The notes: generated by a model not told the origin, from the sequence alone. Positions 12,370 through 24,592 are shown, numbered from the stretch's first letter. The stretch: 64,000 nucleotides of DNA from Mercenaria mercenaria (GCF_021730395.1 NC_069367.1:4586501-4650500), one strand, 5' to 3'. Program-made: numbers and translations.

Positions 12370-12600
12370 AAAGTCTCACCGACACGGTTGTGAACCAAAT
12401 GTCAACTTTCCACCTCTTGGTCGTGGAGGAAGACCGAATGTGCCCCTTGGGCATGATTTCAGACACAAGTGGACCCCAGGTTAGAACCCAAACCATCCGT
12501 AAACCAGCTGGATGGTTTTCTCATACAAAAGATTTCTACATCCCAGTGAGGTGATGAAGGGCGAGTGATTCGTCGAAGTCTGCGATATTAACAACTTGAC
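12370..12600 (-). mobile_element. SINE family 1, decayed copy
   Basis: The minus strand follows the SINE seen at 27828-28081: the tail region near 12376, the CACCTCTTGGTCGTGGAGG segment near 12411, and a degraded tRNA-like head near 12560-12600. It is much more decayed than the other copies. Confidence 0.55.
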
Positions 12601-12925
12601 TACAGGGATCCTATCTGTACTTTTGGTTTTTGAATTATCGCCTTACGAAATCAGTGAAACAAACAGTCACAATAAATCAACTTCATACTAACAGTGCATT
12701 TATATACGAGGCCGGAAGTGTTACAATAAGCAATATTTTTAACTGATATAAGAAGTTTTCACTGTATAATAATGTATCAATGAACATGACAATTTGTACT
12801 TGACGTTTCTTTTCGTTGTGCCAATTCTAATTTAATTTCTTTTCATTTTTATTTTCTAGCATTCCTTTCGTATGTTTTTATTTTAGCTGTTGCTAAAATA
12901 GCAATGAGATAAAAGTTTTAAAGAA

Positions 12926-13194
12926 GTCTCCGTGGCCGAGTGGTTAAGGTTGATGACTTGAAATCACTTGCCCCTCATCGATGTCTGTTCGGGTCTCACT
13001 CGGTGCGTTGTATTCTCCATGTGAAGAAGCTATCCATCTGAATTATGGAAGGTCGGTGGTTCTACCCAGGTTCCCGCTCCTGATGAAATAATGCACGGAG
13101 CGGCACCTGGGGTCTTACTCCACCATCGAAGTAGGAAAGTCGCCATATGACCTATAATTGTGTCGGTGTGACGTTAAACCAAACAAAAAAAAAA
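12926..13194 (+). mobile_element. SINE family 1, tRNA(Ser/Leu)-like head
   Basis: It begins GTCTCCGTGGCCGAGTGG (A box inside), has a B-box-like GTTCGGGTCTCACTC, a body with GGTTCTACCCAGG, a tail with GTCGCCATATGACCTATAAT and a terminal A run. A long variable-arm region in the head suggests descent from a class II (Ser or Leu) tRNA. Similar short sequence containing AATGAGATAAAAGTTT lies on both sides (12903 and 13277), so the SINE sits within or beside a small local duplication. Confidence 0.75.
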
Positions 13195-13834
13195 CGGTTT
13201 GAAAACGTTTTACAGTTTGAAAGAATAGAAAATTTTTCATTTCGTATTCTTTTATTTTTCCGTTTACTGGCATAGTAATGAGATAAAAGTTTCCAAAAAA
13301 AAGTTTTGCACGATATTGTTCTATTTGAAAGAACAAGACACTGAGTTTAAACTTTAACTCAAGGACCAGCCATAAAAATATTTCTCAAATATTTTATTGA
13401 CAGAGGTTCAAAAATTTGGCACGCTTGTATGGTGGCATAATTCTGTCGTAAGATAACCTGTTACGGTTCGCGAACAGATACGTGTTAGCTAGATAAATAT
13501 CGAGAAAATTATCAGGTCATCACGTTTTTGTTTTCGTTTTTGTTCCACATTAAGATAAATATCTTAAAACAAATTATAGCCCTAAAAGTGCCCAGACCAA
13601 AAAAAATCAAGATTGAATTTCTCGTTCACAGGTAATGGGTAGGACAATTTTTTTTTTCTATCATAATTTTCAAACATTAATCATTAACGTACTAGCATGT
13701 TTAACAATGTATAAAAAACAAGTTTATTTTCAGAAATTTAAAATACTCAAGTAGTACTCAATCAGAAAGTGTACGCACTTTATCAAAACTAATCATTCAC
13801 AACTTGGACCATGTTAAATGAAACAGTACACGTA

Positions 13835-14527
13835 CGAGGGGTGTTCCGAAAGTTTTGCTACTAGACTCATAACTTTTGTTGTAAATAATCGGAATCATTT
13901 GCAAAATACATCAATAGAAAAGTCTTTTTTGACGATTTAAAATGATACCATTTACAGATATATGTGCCAGATAAAATATTAAATTACTTATATCTCTAAC
14001 ACGGCTTGAGTTTACATGCTCGGCATGTTGGACCTGAAGTGACCACATAAAATCAAATCTTAAACTACATGTGCACCGACCTGAATTGTAAAAAGGAATA
14101 ATAATTTCTGTTGTACGAATGCCACTAATTTAATTGAGGGTTAATCAGCATCGAACGTTTCAATACATTAATACAAAGGCTTTGATACCGATGTTATATA
14201 ACGCGAAAAAAATAGCATAACAAATTCTAATTATCATTTTGGATGAAGCATTTATCTTAATGCAGTGGATGTACATTGTCAAAAGAAGTTAATAAAACGT
14301 TAAATATAGGTATGCCTTTTATAAAGTTATATAATTATTATGTGATTTTCACATCGGTTTATGGGTAAGAAAGGGCCAGTGTATTCGACACTACCATGCT
14401 TGTATAAATCTATACATAATAGATATGAAAACTAGCAAGGTTAAATACTGACCTTTCTATTCGGACATCTTGCACATGATTTTCACCAGTTATGAGAAAG
14501 TCATCCCAACATGTTTGACACCCCTCG
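13835..14527. mobile_element. Mariner/Tc1-like relict or non-autonomous copy
   Basis: Inverted ends CGAGGGGTGTTCCGAAAG and CACCCCTCG are flanked on both sides by TA. The CGAGGGGTGTTC terminus is typical of mariner elements. The 693-bp interior has no transposase frame that I can recognise. It could be a strongly decayed copy or an internally deleted one. Confidence 0.6.
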
Positions 14528-16584
14528 TATTTATTAAATCATAAAGTCCTATCAAAGGATGTTTAGTTGAAAGTATTAAGGTATAATGCGTGTTTACATA
14601 ACTTTCAGAAACAGTTTTATTTTTGTCTTGTTTCTCATTATTTATAAGGTTTCACGAATTTATTTTATTTTATTTTTTTTTTTTTTTTGTTACTTTTGTT
14701 ATTTTTCTTATCTTATATTTAAATAGAATTTGGGACAGTTACTTGAGAAAAACTGTCTGGTAAGGACTTTTTGAAACAGAATTGATTGCCTTATGAAGCT
14801 GTATTTTTTATTTAAGGTAGTATACCTATTATGACATTGTGATTACGTATTCCGGCATTCTTCGGACATAAGTAAAGCTTAATTCGCACGTGGCTTTCCG
14901 TTAAAAACCGGAGAATGCCGAAATACGTAAGTTTCAGATTTTCAAAACGCTCAGAAACTTTAATATTGTCATTGTTTAGAAATAAAAATTGGTTGCAGAA
15001 CATTAAAACACTTGAGTTAAAGTGATGGGCCCATAATGGCATTAGACGAACAGTCCGTTCTTTTACGGATTCCCAGTTTGCGATTTCGGCACTATCCGGC
15101 TGTAATGAAAAATATTTATCTATTATGGCTGAAGGATGCCGAAGTCGCAGACGGGCATACGTATTCGCACGCAAATTGCCGTTTGTAAACATTTACAAGC
15201 ACTAAACCGTCAGAATGCAGATAAAAGTACATTTTTGTTCATGCAATTAGATCGATTGACTCAGAACTAATTATAGGCCATATGTTGACGACAGTATCAG
15301 ATTAGTTAATAAGTATATTTGGCGACACATTCCTGTCACTTAAAGATAGTCTTTTCTTTGTAACGTCTCAAAATGATTGCTGTTTGTCGAAGACCAGAAT
15401 AACATGGTGAGGAAATCATATTCATTGTCATTCAGTAAGAAAAAAAACAAATGTAGATTACACTACTTCATCTTTTCACGAAGGTTTAGATAGTAAAATA
15501 AATAAGAAAATCCCTACAACCAAGCAAAAATAATAACAGACTCGGTTTAATCAAGTCTGTTCATGAAAGGTAATGAAATAAGCAATAACCCCCACTCCTG
15601 TTAGCAAGAAGAGGAAGGTTGGTAATAGCTTTTTAAATTTGTACAATGTATATTTTGCTCTGATCTATACAGGCACACGTAATTAGCAAAAACATAACAC
15701 CCCCATGCACCAGTAAAATGTACATTTGCTTTAATCTATATGGGCACGAAATTAGCAAAAACAAAACTGCAGCATCAGCATATCAGCTGTATGCTATTAT
15801 ACTGAACATTGAATAAGCTCCAGGACTGGAAATATTGCCAACTTTGAGTCATAGTAACACTGTAATAGTGTCTATGCTGATAAAAGGGGACCAAGAACTG
15901 TAGTGGCGATTCTGAGAAAACGTGTTTCTCTGACATGTCAGCAAAAAAGATCTACTGACGAATAAATTAATTTAATTAATCATAGAGGACAGATTTTTTT
16001 CCGGAGCCTTATTCTTGTTTAATCATTTTAATTTAATTTCAGTCTCTGGTAGATTTTCTAAATTTGAAAAGAAGCCAGTGAAAACGAAAGTCTACTTAAT
16101 ATTTCAGTTGCTAAGACTATAATTCAAACAGACTGTACAAGTCAGATAGTCGTTTGACATGCAGCTTCGAAGAGAATCATTTCAGATGTCGCGCCGGTAA
16201 TTAAATTTTAAATGACTGGTAACCAAACCATCTCTGACAATGTAATAATGGAACATCGTTTTGCTACTGTTAAAACATACGGCGAGACTAAAATTGATAT
16301 TAGTCTAGAGGGCATTCGTAAATTCTCTACGGCAGTGTGAGTTGACAACTATGCTATAATGCAGATAATTTGACACAATTTAAGCCATGAAAGTTATTCC
16401 GATTTATTGCTTAACAAAGACCATTGATGTTGGGTTTTTTTTGTAAATGTTAAGTTAATTATAAACTTCATATAGAGATATATAGAAACAAACTTTAACA
16501 GTAAAGTGACAATTTTCTATTTCACGTTTAATTTTGTAACACAGTACTTAATATGGTCTGTCTATCTGCATATATTATTATAAT
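14528..16584. other. Intergenic with small foldbacks, no gene recognised
   Basis: A hairpin at about 14842-14932 pairs TTACGTATTCCGGCATTC with its near complement. A second, weaker one with CGGCACTATCCGG-like arms lies near 15085-15150. A 126-codon minus-strand open frame (14812-15192) covers both and is best explained by the repeat. A short tandem repeat containing ATTAGCAAAAACA occurs near 15645 and 15715. Confidence 0.45.
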
Positions 16585-16819
16585 GAGCCGCGTCATGAGA
16601 AAACCAACATAGTGGGTTTGCGACCAGCATGGATCCAGACCAGCCTGCGCATCCGCGCAGTCTGGTCAGGATACATGATGTTTGCTAACAGTTTCTCCAA
16701 TTCCAATAGATTATAAAAGCGAACAGCATGGAGCCTGACCAGACTGCGCGGATGCGCAGGCTGGTCTGGATCCATGCTGGTCGCAAAGCCACTATGTTGG
16801 TTTTCTCATGGCGCGGCTC
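16585..16819. mobile_element. Foldback MITE family 1, full-length copy
   Basis: Long inverted arms begin GAGCCGCGTCATGAGAAAAC. The inner arms CAGACCAGCCTGCGCATCC and GCGGATGCGCAGGCTGGTC make almost the whole 235 bp palindromic. Flanks are AATA/T-rich and the 4-bp target duplication is not clean in this copy. No coding capacity. Confidence 0.85.
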
Positions 16820-17330
16820 ATATATCTTATTTAGTTTTGACAAGCAATAAGAAGTGGAAAATATTTATCGAATGACTTTACCCTTAGGACCTGATTCAAA
16901 ACTGGAAAAAAATGCGGGGATATTTTTGTCGTACTTAAACTAAGAACTCATGAAAATGAATAAATGGTCAATCGCAATTTCCTGTTGTTTTCCACATTAG
17001 ACTTTTCTAGCACTTAATCGGTCATTCAACTTTCTGTACGACAACATACGAGTATATATTTATATGTTTAAAAGTGCTACAAAAGAACATACGATTATAG
17101 ATCTAGAAACTGCTATATGAAAATAATGAAGATAAAACTAGACATTTAACAAAATATGATAAACGTATTTTAATGTAAAACGTTAGAAGACTTGCAGGAC
17201 AACATACTGTCTCACACCATCATAAAATGTTTGAAAAGATCTCATTATTGGCGTCGACGTAATATGTTTGAACCAAAACTATATTGATGTCATGTTCTAC
17301 CTTAGAAATTCTATGGGGAAATTAGAGTGG

Positions 17331-17590
17331 GCCTCCGTGGCCGAGTGGTTAAGGTCGCTGACTTCAAATCACTTGCCCATCATCGATGTGGGTTCGAGTC
17401 TCACTCGGGGCGTTGAATTCTTCATGTGAGGAAGCCCTCCAGCTGGCTTACAGAAGGTGGTTCTACCCAGGTGCCCGCTCGTGATGAAATAATGCCCGGA
17501 GGAGCCCCTGGTGTCTTCCTCCACCATTAAAGCTGGAAAGTCGCCATATGACCTATCATGTGTCGTTGCGACGTTAAATTCAAAAAAAGG
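17331..17590 (+). mobile_element. SINE family 1, near-complete copy
   Basis: The head is GCCTCCGTGGCCGAGTGGTT, the B-box-like segment is GGTTCGAGTCTCACTC, the tail contains GTCGCCATATGACCTATCAT and it ends in an A-rich run. Likely target-site duplication: GGAAATTAGA before and GGAAAATTAGA after the element. Confidence 0.8.
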
Positions 17591-17898
17591 AGGAAAATTA
17601 GATGTTCCATCCTGCCAGTGGTGTTACACTGTGGTGTAATAAAAAATCTATATGGGGAAAACTGGCTTTCACCCAAACACAGCCATGGAGCCATTCATCG
17701 GAAAGTAACTGTAAAAAGAAACTGTAACTGAAAGATATTGTAGACAAGTTGCTTCAAATATCCAACAACAAGTACATTTAACTGTATTCAAAATAAAAAA
17801 AATATCATTTTTTTTTATTTTTTCTCTTTTTCTAACCGTATTGTTACACTGAAGAATACATACATTTTGTATACACCACAGTTTTGAAATAAACTTAC

Positions 17899-18104
17899 GT
17901 GTCTTCGTGCATGATTTCATTAGATCTTCTCAGCCTATCGTGAATAATTGCATTTAAACCGCTACAATTTAGATAGTTGAGGACAAACTGTTGTATAATC
18001 AAAACACGAAATTGCTTTTGTGGCATTTCCCCCAGAAGATGTTCCTTCATTCTCAGATAATCAAAATTTGCATATTTGCAGAAAAGAGACAATCCCTGAA
18101 TCAT
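17899..18104 (-). pseudogene. Exon-like open frame in copy B, unknown family
   Basis: A minus-strand frame of 69 codons from ATG at 18104 runs into a strong GTAAGT donor just below 17899. It contains MKEHLLGEMPQKQFRVLIIQ. Copy A keeps the central part of this protein (MPRKQFRVLIIQQFALNYL) but has frame breaks on both sides and no donor. A second open block, upstream on the minus strand (18208-18399, containing DNWTMWKQQTPLGSRSEEE), is likewise partly kept in A. No known domain is recognised. It may be a gene fragment duplicated with the segment; a chance frame cannot be excluded. Confidence 0.3.
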
Positions 18105-19187
18105 GTGGTCAAAAACAGAATGTCTTCAAATAAAATGTATGTCTCATTTAGTGAATGTTTTGATATTTGTTTATACTCGAATACAGATATTCGTGGCAGC
18201 CGTTAGTCTAACAGAATACAGAGAGTGCCGTAGAAGGAGGAATTTGACGATGAAGAGCACCGTAGGAAACGACTGTTAAGTGGATTGTTGCTGTCCACTT
18301 GTTAAGTTTGTCCACCCAGGTCTGACAAATTTTCTCTTCTTCGCTTCTTGATCCTAGAGGCGTTTGTTGTTTCCACATAGTCCAGTTATCCGGGATCAAA
18401 ACTGATAGTGATTGCTTTCACATAACACTTTTCTAGCTTTTCAGGTATCTGCGACAATTGCTTCTCGACCAAGATTCCAGTTGTCACATACTTTTACGTA
18501 GCTAGAAAGAACGACTGATACTCAGATTTGCTAATATAATAATGTGTTGCATATTACAATTTAGATACAATAGCTTTCGAGCGGACTAGAAAATTCGGAA
18601 TGACAGAGATGATTTATTTCTGAACTTACTGCTTAAAAGTTTATATATAAACTTGTATTTTGTTTGTATCACCCTCAGTAGATGGATAAAAATTATTTGT
18701 AGTTTGTATTCATGACGAGCAGTTTTTAAAGCCCACTATGACTGAAAGGGTTGCTTTGATATTTGACTTCTGGTATACTCTATAGGGTTTTTCGTTGTGT
18801 TTCTCTTGCTACCTGATTTCTGCAAAGGCATTGAGTGCGCATGCGTATATCGGTTGTGCAATAATATTATTTACACGAGCATTTCTTGTTGCGTGAATAA
18901 GGAAGTCACCCTGCAAGGAGTACTTTCATTTACACTCGGAACATGATGGAGACGACGGATGAGGGTTTGTGCACAGGTAACCGGTTTAGACTCCCCAGTG
19001 GTATTTTCTTGGCCTTTGATTGCGCTGACACGCTGTGTTCCTTTCGTTTCGTCCTGATTATCTGTATGTTTTTGTTTGTCTGCTGTATTATTACATTATG
19101 AGGGCCAACATTCTTTGAACATGACTTCCCTACTGAATATTTACCAATGGTATCCATATAATTAGGGCTTATAATGAACCCATACTT

Positions 19188-19402
19188 GAGCCGTACCATG
19201 AGAAAACCAACATAGTGGGTTTGCGACCAGCATGGATCTAGACCATCCTGCGCATCCGCGCAGTCTGGTCAGGGTCCATACTGTTCGCTTTTAAAGCCTA
19301 TTGGAATTGGAGAAACTGATAGTGAACAGCATAGATCCTGAACAGACTGCGCGGATGCGCAGGCTGATTTGGATCCATGTTGGTTTTCTCATGGCACGGC
19401 TC
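19188..19402. mobile_element. Foldback MITE family 1, copy with clean ACTT duplication
   Basis: It begins GAGCCGTACCATGAGAAAAC and ends GGCACGGCTC. ACTT occurs at 19184-19187 and 19403-19406. The paralogous copy A (near 3069) reads through the site without an insert, giving an empty-site comparison that fixes the element ends and the 4-bp duplication. Confidence 0.9.
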
Positions 19403-20427
19403 ACTTGGTTTTTAAGTCTGAGTGTCACTCGACAATGATCACAAGTTCTTTTTTGTCTGTCTGGAAACGCAATCCGATTATTTGATTACTATATGGAATT
19501 CTTAGGACCAAAACTAATTCCATCATAGACTTTTGTGATTTCTTGTTTAACAAGAATGATTCGGGCAGTAAAATGGTTCAATGTTCTGGAAAAATACAAC
19601 TGCTGTTTAAATCGTGTAGCTAAAGCAAAACAATAACGTTTTTCTAAATTTTTAAGTTCACTTAAGTATTTACAGATCGAATTTTTATTTTTCACAGTCG
19701 CGATTGAAAGGATAAAATAAATAACGCAGCTCTGGCCAGTACATATGTACCCGAGTAGTTTGTCATTTGTTATCTGCCTCATTGTAGCAAAAAATAGTGC
19801 AAGAAGACGTCGCTATGTTTACCCATTGCATTGGGACTAATGTCACACATGCTAATTCATATTTGTCATAAAAACAGTTTGCAAAGTCTAAATTTATTGC
19901 TTCAGTCATTTCATATTTAGCTAGTACTGAAGTGGATGTTAACCTTGCATTTGTACAACTTTATAACTGTAGTCAAACTTCCTACAATGACAGTATTTTC
20001 GCAAAAGATGCATTTTATCAGATATTAAATATTTGACATAGTATACACATAGCTGTTTTATCAGTGGAATGCATTTTTGGCACTCAGTAGACTCATCAAA
20101 TGTGAAGGAGAAATATACCCAACGCTCAAACACTTACCACACCCACCTTCATCGCTTCTTCGCTAATAAGTCACAACATACGGCCAGAAATAGGCAAACA
20201 ATCCCACCTCCCCATACTCTCCCGTCTTTGAATCTGTTATTTTTTTACACACTGCGTTTTAATCCCTCTAAACATGTTTTGAAAAACAATCGACTACCAT
20301 TACGCGGTTGAAACACTAGTCAACTACACACGTCAAACATGAAATTGCATCAAATTGATTTCTGTAAATTACTTAGGAGGATGGTCTCTGTTTGACAGAT
20401 AATTGAATTTTTGTATTTTCGTTGCAG

Positions 20428-20496
20428 AGAGAAATCTTTAATCAGACTGAAGATAAGATAAAACAAATTAAAAAAAAACTGCCTTCATATGAGACC
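20428..20496 (+). pseudogene. Exon-like remnant of unknown gene, copy B
   Basis: Paralogue of 6409-6478: REIFNQTEDKIKQ follows a TTCGTTGCAG acceptor. The position equivalent to the GTAAGA donor of copy A reads CTGCACG, so splicing out at this point is lost. The frame happens to stay open to 20688 without recognisable protein features. Confidence 0.3.
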
Positions 20497-21186
20497 TGCA
20501 CGTCGATTTCTAATTTAGTATACGATGCCCGTCAAGCAAGAAATCAGAAATGTCCTTTACGGAATAATATTGAGCTGTCTAACGAATTGCATAGTAATCA
20601 TCTTGCCCAGACGGACAGAAAAATTTCACCCACATTTGTCAATGTCGTCCACTCAGATATCAATTTTAGGTTTCTAATCATGCCTTAATTGTATAAAAAC
20701 GATGTTCCATCATTCTATTGTCAGATAACCAGTCATTTAGATATATTATGATCGATGCGAAATATGACCAAAAAAAAAAGAGAGAGAAAAAAACATGTTC
20801 TTACTTCTGACCTTTCCAGTCTATTCAAAATTTCGTCTTTTAGAGTCAATACAATCAATTCATATAATTTTGTAAAAGAAGATTAATCAAAAGTCTAATG
20901 AGTTTTAGGCAAATTATTTGATGGTCAATAAACTTGTTACAATTAAGCTTTATTTCAAATAGAATGGCCGTATGAATAATATCCGATATAGAGATAATCG
21001 GATAAATCTCATGTGAAAGCCTATTTTTGAAATAATACGCATGCCAACATCATATATCCTATACAGAGATATAATTAATATGGAAGATTAAAGTGATATA
21101 TATTGACTGCATAAGGAATATCCTATACAGAAATGCACAAGCCTAATATTATATAAATATCATATGGCAGCATGTGTGACATTAAT
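20497..21186. other. Intergenic, AT-rich, nothing firm
   Basis: A few short repeats resembling ATATCCTATACAGAGATAT occur between 20980 and 21135. No gene, tRNA or intact transposon is seen. Confidence 0.4.
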
Positions 21187-21258
21187 ATTGTCAACCCGAG
21201 GGCAGAATGTCACCCGAGGCGAAAGCTGAGTGGTGACATTCTCTTTCGAGGGTTGACA
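21187..21258. repeat. Hairpin, 72 bp
   Basis: TGTCAACCCGAGGGCAGAAT and the complement of TTCGAGGGTTGACA form the arms, with an inner GTCACCC/GGTGACATTCT pair. Likely a piece of a foldback element. Confidence 0.5.
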
Positions 21259-21373
21259 TTATCATGTTCACTATTTGCAACACTTTGTAAAAAGCTCACA
21301 AAGCACAATGGCGACAATGCTTTGCCATTGGTTTGTGCTTGGTTCAGCTGTCATTGAAAAGCTGAATGGGCAC

Positions 21374-21448
21374 ATTTTAAAAGATCTAGTGTAAACATGT
21401 GCTTGAAAATAGCAAAAGATCTAGTGCAAACATGTGCTTGAAAATAGC
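21374..21448. repeat. Tandem duplication of 36 bp, two copies
   Basis: A unit containing AAAGATCTAGTG-AAACATG and TGCTTGAAAATAGCA occurs twice with a single base difference. Confidence 0.8.
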
Positions 21449-21511
21449 ATTTCAGTCGAAATGTGCTTTGTCTTAATCAAATAACTTAATTACAATTAAC
21501 AGTTGTAGGGT

Positions 21512-21709
21512 AGGTGCGAAGTAACGCGGTCCAGTCGCAAGTTCCGGGAGCATGCACTCGGGGCCTTGGCTAGGGGTACCCAGCGAATAAACACATCGAC
21601 ACGACATGAGTCTCCGTGGTCACATGGATTCCCATGTTATGTCGTACTCCCAGTCTGTCCCCGGGTCCGTGCGCCGTCAGCAGTGACACTACCACATTAC
21701 TTCGCACCT
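21512..21709. mobile_element. Small terminal-inverted-repeat element
   Basis: Ends AGGTGCGAAGTAA and TTACTTCGCACCT are exact 13-bp inverted repeats around a GC-rich 198-bp interior. No open frame and no family assignment. Confidence 0.55.
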
Positions 21710-22225
21710 GCAGAGATGATTATGTAGACATGTAGAATACAACTTTGAAGTACCATCATAAAAGAAAACAATCGAATGTTTGTGCCAGACATCAAGCATT
21801 AGGAATTCAGACAAATAGTATACATAGGCCTATAGATAAGACAAAGCATTTATACAATACATGAGTACTGTTTCATGTCTTGAACTTTTAATAAATTTAC
21901 ACACATTTCTTAACTATTTAATTGAAGAGTTGCTTAGAAGTTCACTGAATTTGTACACATTAGTATTTGCATAATAATAGCCGTTCTGTCTACATGAAAA
22001 TAGGTACATTTAAGTAGCAGGTGGTAGCTGTCTCCAAGCTATCACAGCACGGGCATGCCCTTTCATTTACATCTAACCCAGTTCATCTACCCACTTCATT
22101 GGGAAAATACGTATAGCAAGTTCGAAATTTGATTAAAAGTATAAATATTGGTAGTATCGTATGATCAAATAATTTAAGAATCCGATCAATGGGTATATAT
22201 AGGTTATCAATTCTTTTATAGAATA

Positions 22226-22790
22226 TAGCTTTATCCGGTGGCGAAAGGTGTCCCCCGCTGCTGCTCGGTGCTCTCGCGATCGGTGTTTGGGGCGCATAGA
22301 ACGCACAATGACCGCAAGATTAAAGCACATATACAGGACGAACAACATTCAATTAACGGATATCACCGTACTAGTAACGGATTTGTACCGCGTAAAACGT
22401 AAGCGCAACGCATGTGAAACTGACAAAATGTTCTTGTCAGTTATCATCCGTTGAACATACGTTACGTCCGTTGCATGTCCGGCCGTGAATCAGGTCCACC
22501 GGACAAGAACGGATGCGAACCGTACAAGTACAGAATAGGGAACGCACGAGTAACGAACAAAACGCACATCCGCGCATTGCTACCGTACTTCTAATGGACA
22601 ACTTTGTCCGGTGGTGTACGTTCTAAATTTTGAGCATACTCAAAACCTTCCACTGGATGAAACGAACGTCACCGGACAAGGAACGCAGGCGCCGCACGAG
22701 AAACGGAAAAGAAACGCATGCGAACGGACATGAACGGATTGAACATTTTGTTATACGTAAGTCGTCTGTTTACGCTATACGTTGTAGTGC
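22226..22790 (-). mobile_element. Inverted-pair DNA element, left (truncated) copy
   Basis: Same element as 22990-23621 in the opposite orientation, with about 60 bp lost at its outer end. It shares a TCCGGTG-GCGAAA segment at the outer end and GGACAAGGAACGCAGGCGCC near the inner end. CpG-rich relative to its surroundings. No coding capacity. Confidence 0.65.
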
Positions 22791-22989
22791 CCATCCGACA
22801 TTAAACTGTCTACATTAGTCGCATTAAATTCGTACAAGAATTTATATGCAGATATTGAAGATAACAGATAATCAATTAAATGACACATTCGATTCTGACT
22901 CAAATGTTAGTGTGAGCTGAGGTCTTGTTTTATCAAGACTTATCAGAACATAACAGAAAAGAACATATTAATTTTGTTTCAGTAATGTC

Positions 22990-23621
22990 TCAGTCACACT
23001 ACACCGTATAAATTTTCAATCCGTTTGTGTCCGTTCGCGAGCGTTTCTTTTCCGTTTCTCATGCGGCGCCTGCGCTCCTTGTCCGGCGATGTTCGTTCCA
23101 TCCGGTGGAAGGTTTTGAGCATGTTCAAAATTTAGAACGTACACCACCGGACAAAGTTATTCGTTAGATGAACGGTAGCAATGCGCTGTATGCGTTTCGT
23201 TCGTTACTCATGCGTTCCCTATTCTGAACTTCACCGGTTCGCATCCGCTCTTGTCCGGTTCGCATTTGTTCTTGTCCGGTGGACCTGATTCACGGCCTGA
23301 CTACAACCGGACATGCAACGGATGTAACGTATGTTTAACGGACAATAACTGACAAGAACGGTTTGTCAGTTTTTCATGCGTTGCGCTTTCGTTTTACGCG
23401 GTACAAGTCCGTTACTAGTTCGGTGATATCCGTTAATTGAACGTTGTTCGTCCTGTATATATGCGTTAATCTTGCGGTCATTGTGCGTTTTATGCGCCCA
23501 TACACCGATTGCAAGAGCATCGAACAGCAGCGTGGGATGCTTTTCGTCACCGGATAACTTTCTGTCGTAATTTTTCAATACGTTTGGCGTCCGTTAACGC
23601 TATACGGTGTAGTGTGACTGA
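22990..23621 (+). mobile_element. Inverted-pair DNA element, complete copy
   Basis: The termini TCAGTCACACTACACCGTAT and its reverse complement at 23602-23621 mark a 632-bp non-autonomous DNA transposon. The interior is rich in TTGTCCGG and ACGGAC words and has no transposase. Target duplication is not clear. With the left copy it forms a large inverted repeat with a spacer of about 200 bp. Confidence 0.65.
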
Positions 23622-24592
23622 CACATAACTTCTACATAATACAGTATCTCGTTACATGTATACAATTTTAATACGATTATAACATCGCAGAAAACACCAT
23701 AGAAACATAAAAAGCAAATTTAATCATGAAAATGTCTCATCTGGCATTCATCAAAACTAATTTCCACAATTAACTCGAACCTAACCTTCAAATATAAAAA
23801 CGAAATGCAACTGACTCTTCACTGAATCTTAGTAAATCAACTGTCGTCGACTTTATAATTAATTAGTAGCAATATTTCATTATATTTTCTTTATATACAT
23901 GAGTGACGAAGATGTTACCTTTCAATGATAATACAATGTGTAATAATATTTCCAAACGTTTTTTTTTTTCTGATTTTAATATGTGCAAGCAGCTGATGCC
24001 TCATTTTTCACTAGAATAAATGGAATAGATCTAAAATAAACATTATATTAATTTGAAATGTCAAAATCTTTTGTATTGAACTGTTCTAAATCTAGACGTA
24101 TACGAACAAGTGCATGTAATACAAATTGAATCAAATATAATATTAATATCGAAAGTAATACAAATCTTGTCACCGCACAGTGTCTCTTTTATTATTCAAC
24201 GAACAATAATTATTGTGCATCCCTTACTTATTTGAATTTGTATTGTATCCGTAATGTATAAGAAAACATATTACATTTCGTGACTCGAGAGTGGTTACAA
24301 TACGCTTGAAGCTTTCATCACTTTCGAGCTAAAACAAATTTGTATAAACTAAACTAATAAATGACTTGATAATGTTGCTAATAACATTTACATTGATTAT
24401 CGACAGTTTTGAATTCTCGCAAGACTTCGACGGAAACACTTTCTTTATAAGAGATTTCAATTATATCAAAATCAGATGTACGCAATTACAAATCTATACT
24501 TCGGAAATAGCATAAACTAGCCGTGCTCCTCAGCCAATATTATTTCAATGTACATATACAACCAGTTGCCTATTCCTTACCTCATTTTGATT
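23622..24592. other. Intergenic, nothing recognised
   Basis: AT-rich sequence without a supported gene or repeat. Confidence 0.45.

Larger units (their letters stand above)
17883..20175. repeat. Diverged segmental duplication, copy B
   Basis: Colinear with copy A at 1074-3765. It lacks the SINE at 1557-1847 and the two hairpins at 2433-2505 and 2563-2641, and carries its own MITE at 19188-19402. Homology resumes at 20243-20496 against 6226-6478. Confidence 0.75.

Noticed and set aside
12926-13010. tRNA gene (Ser or Leu type)
   Set aside because: A shared non-tRNA body and tail follow it here and at 17331, 27828 and 12370, so it is the head of a SINE.
14812-15192. 126-codon minus-strand frame
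   Set aside because: It covers foldback hairpins and has no domain, signal or splice context.
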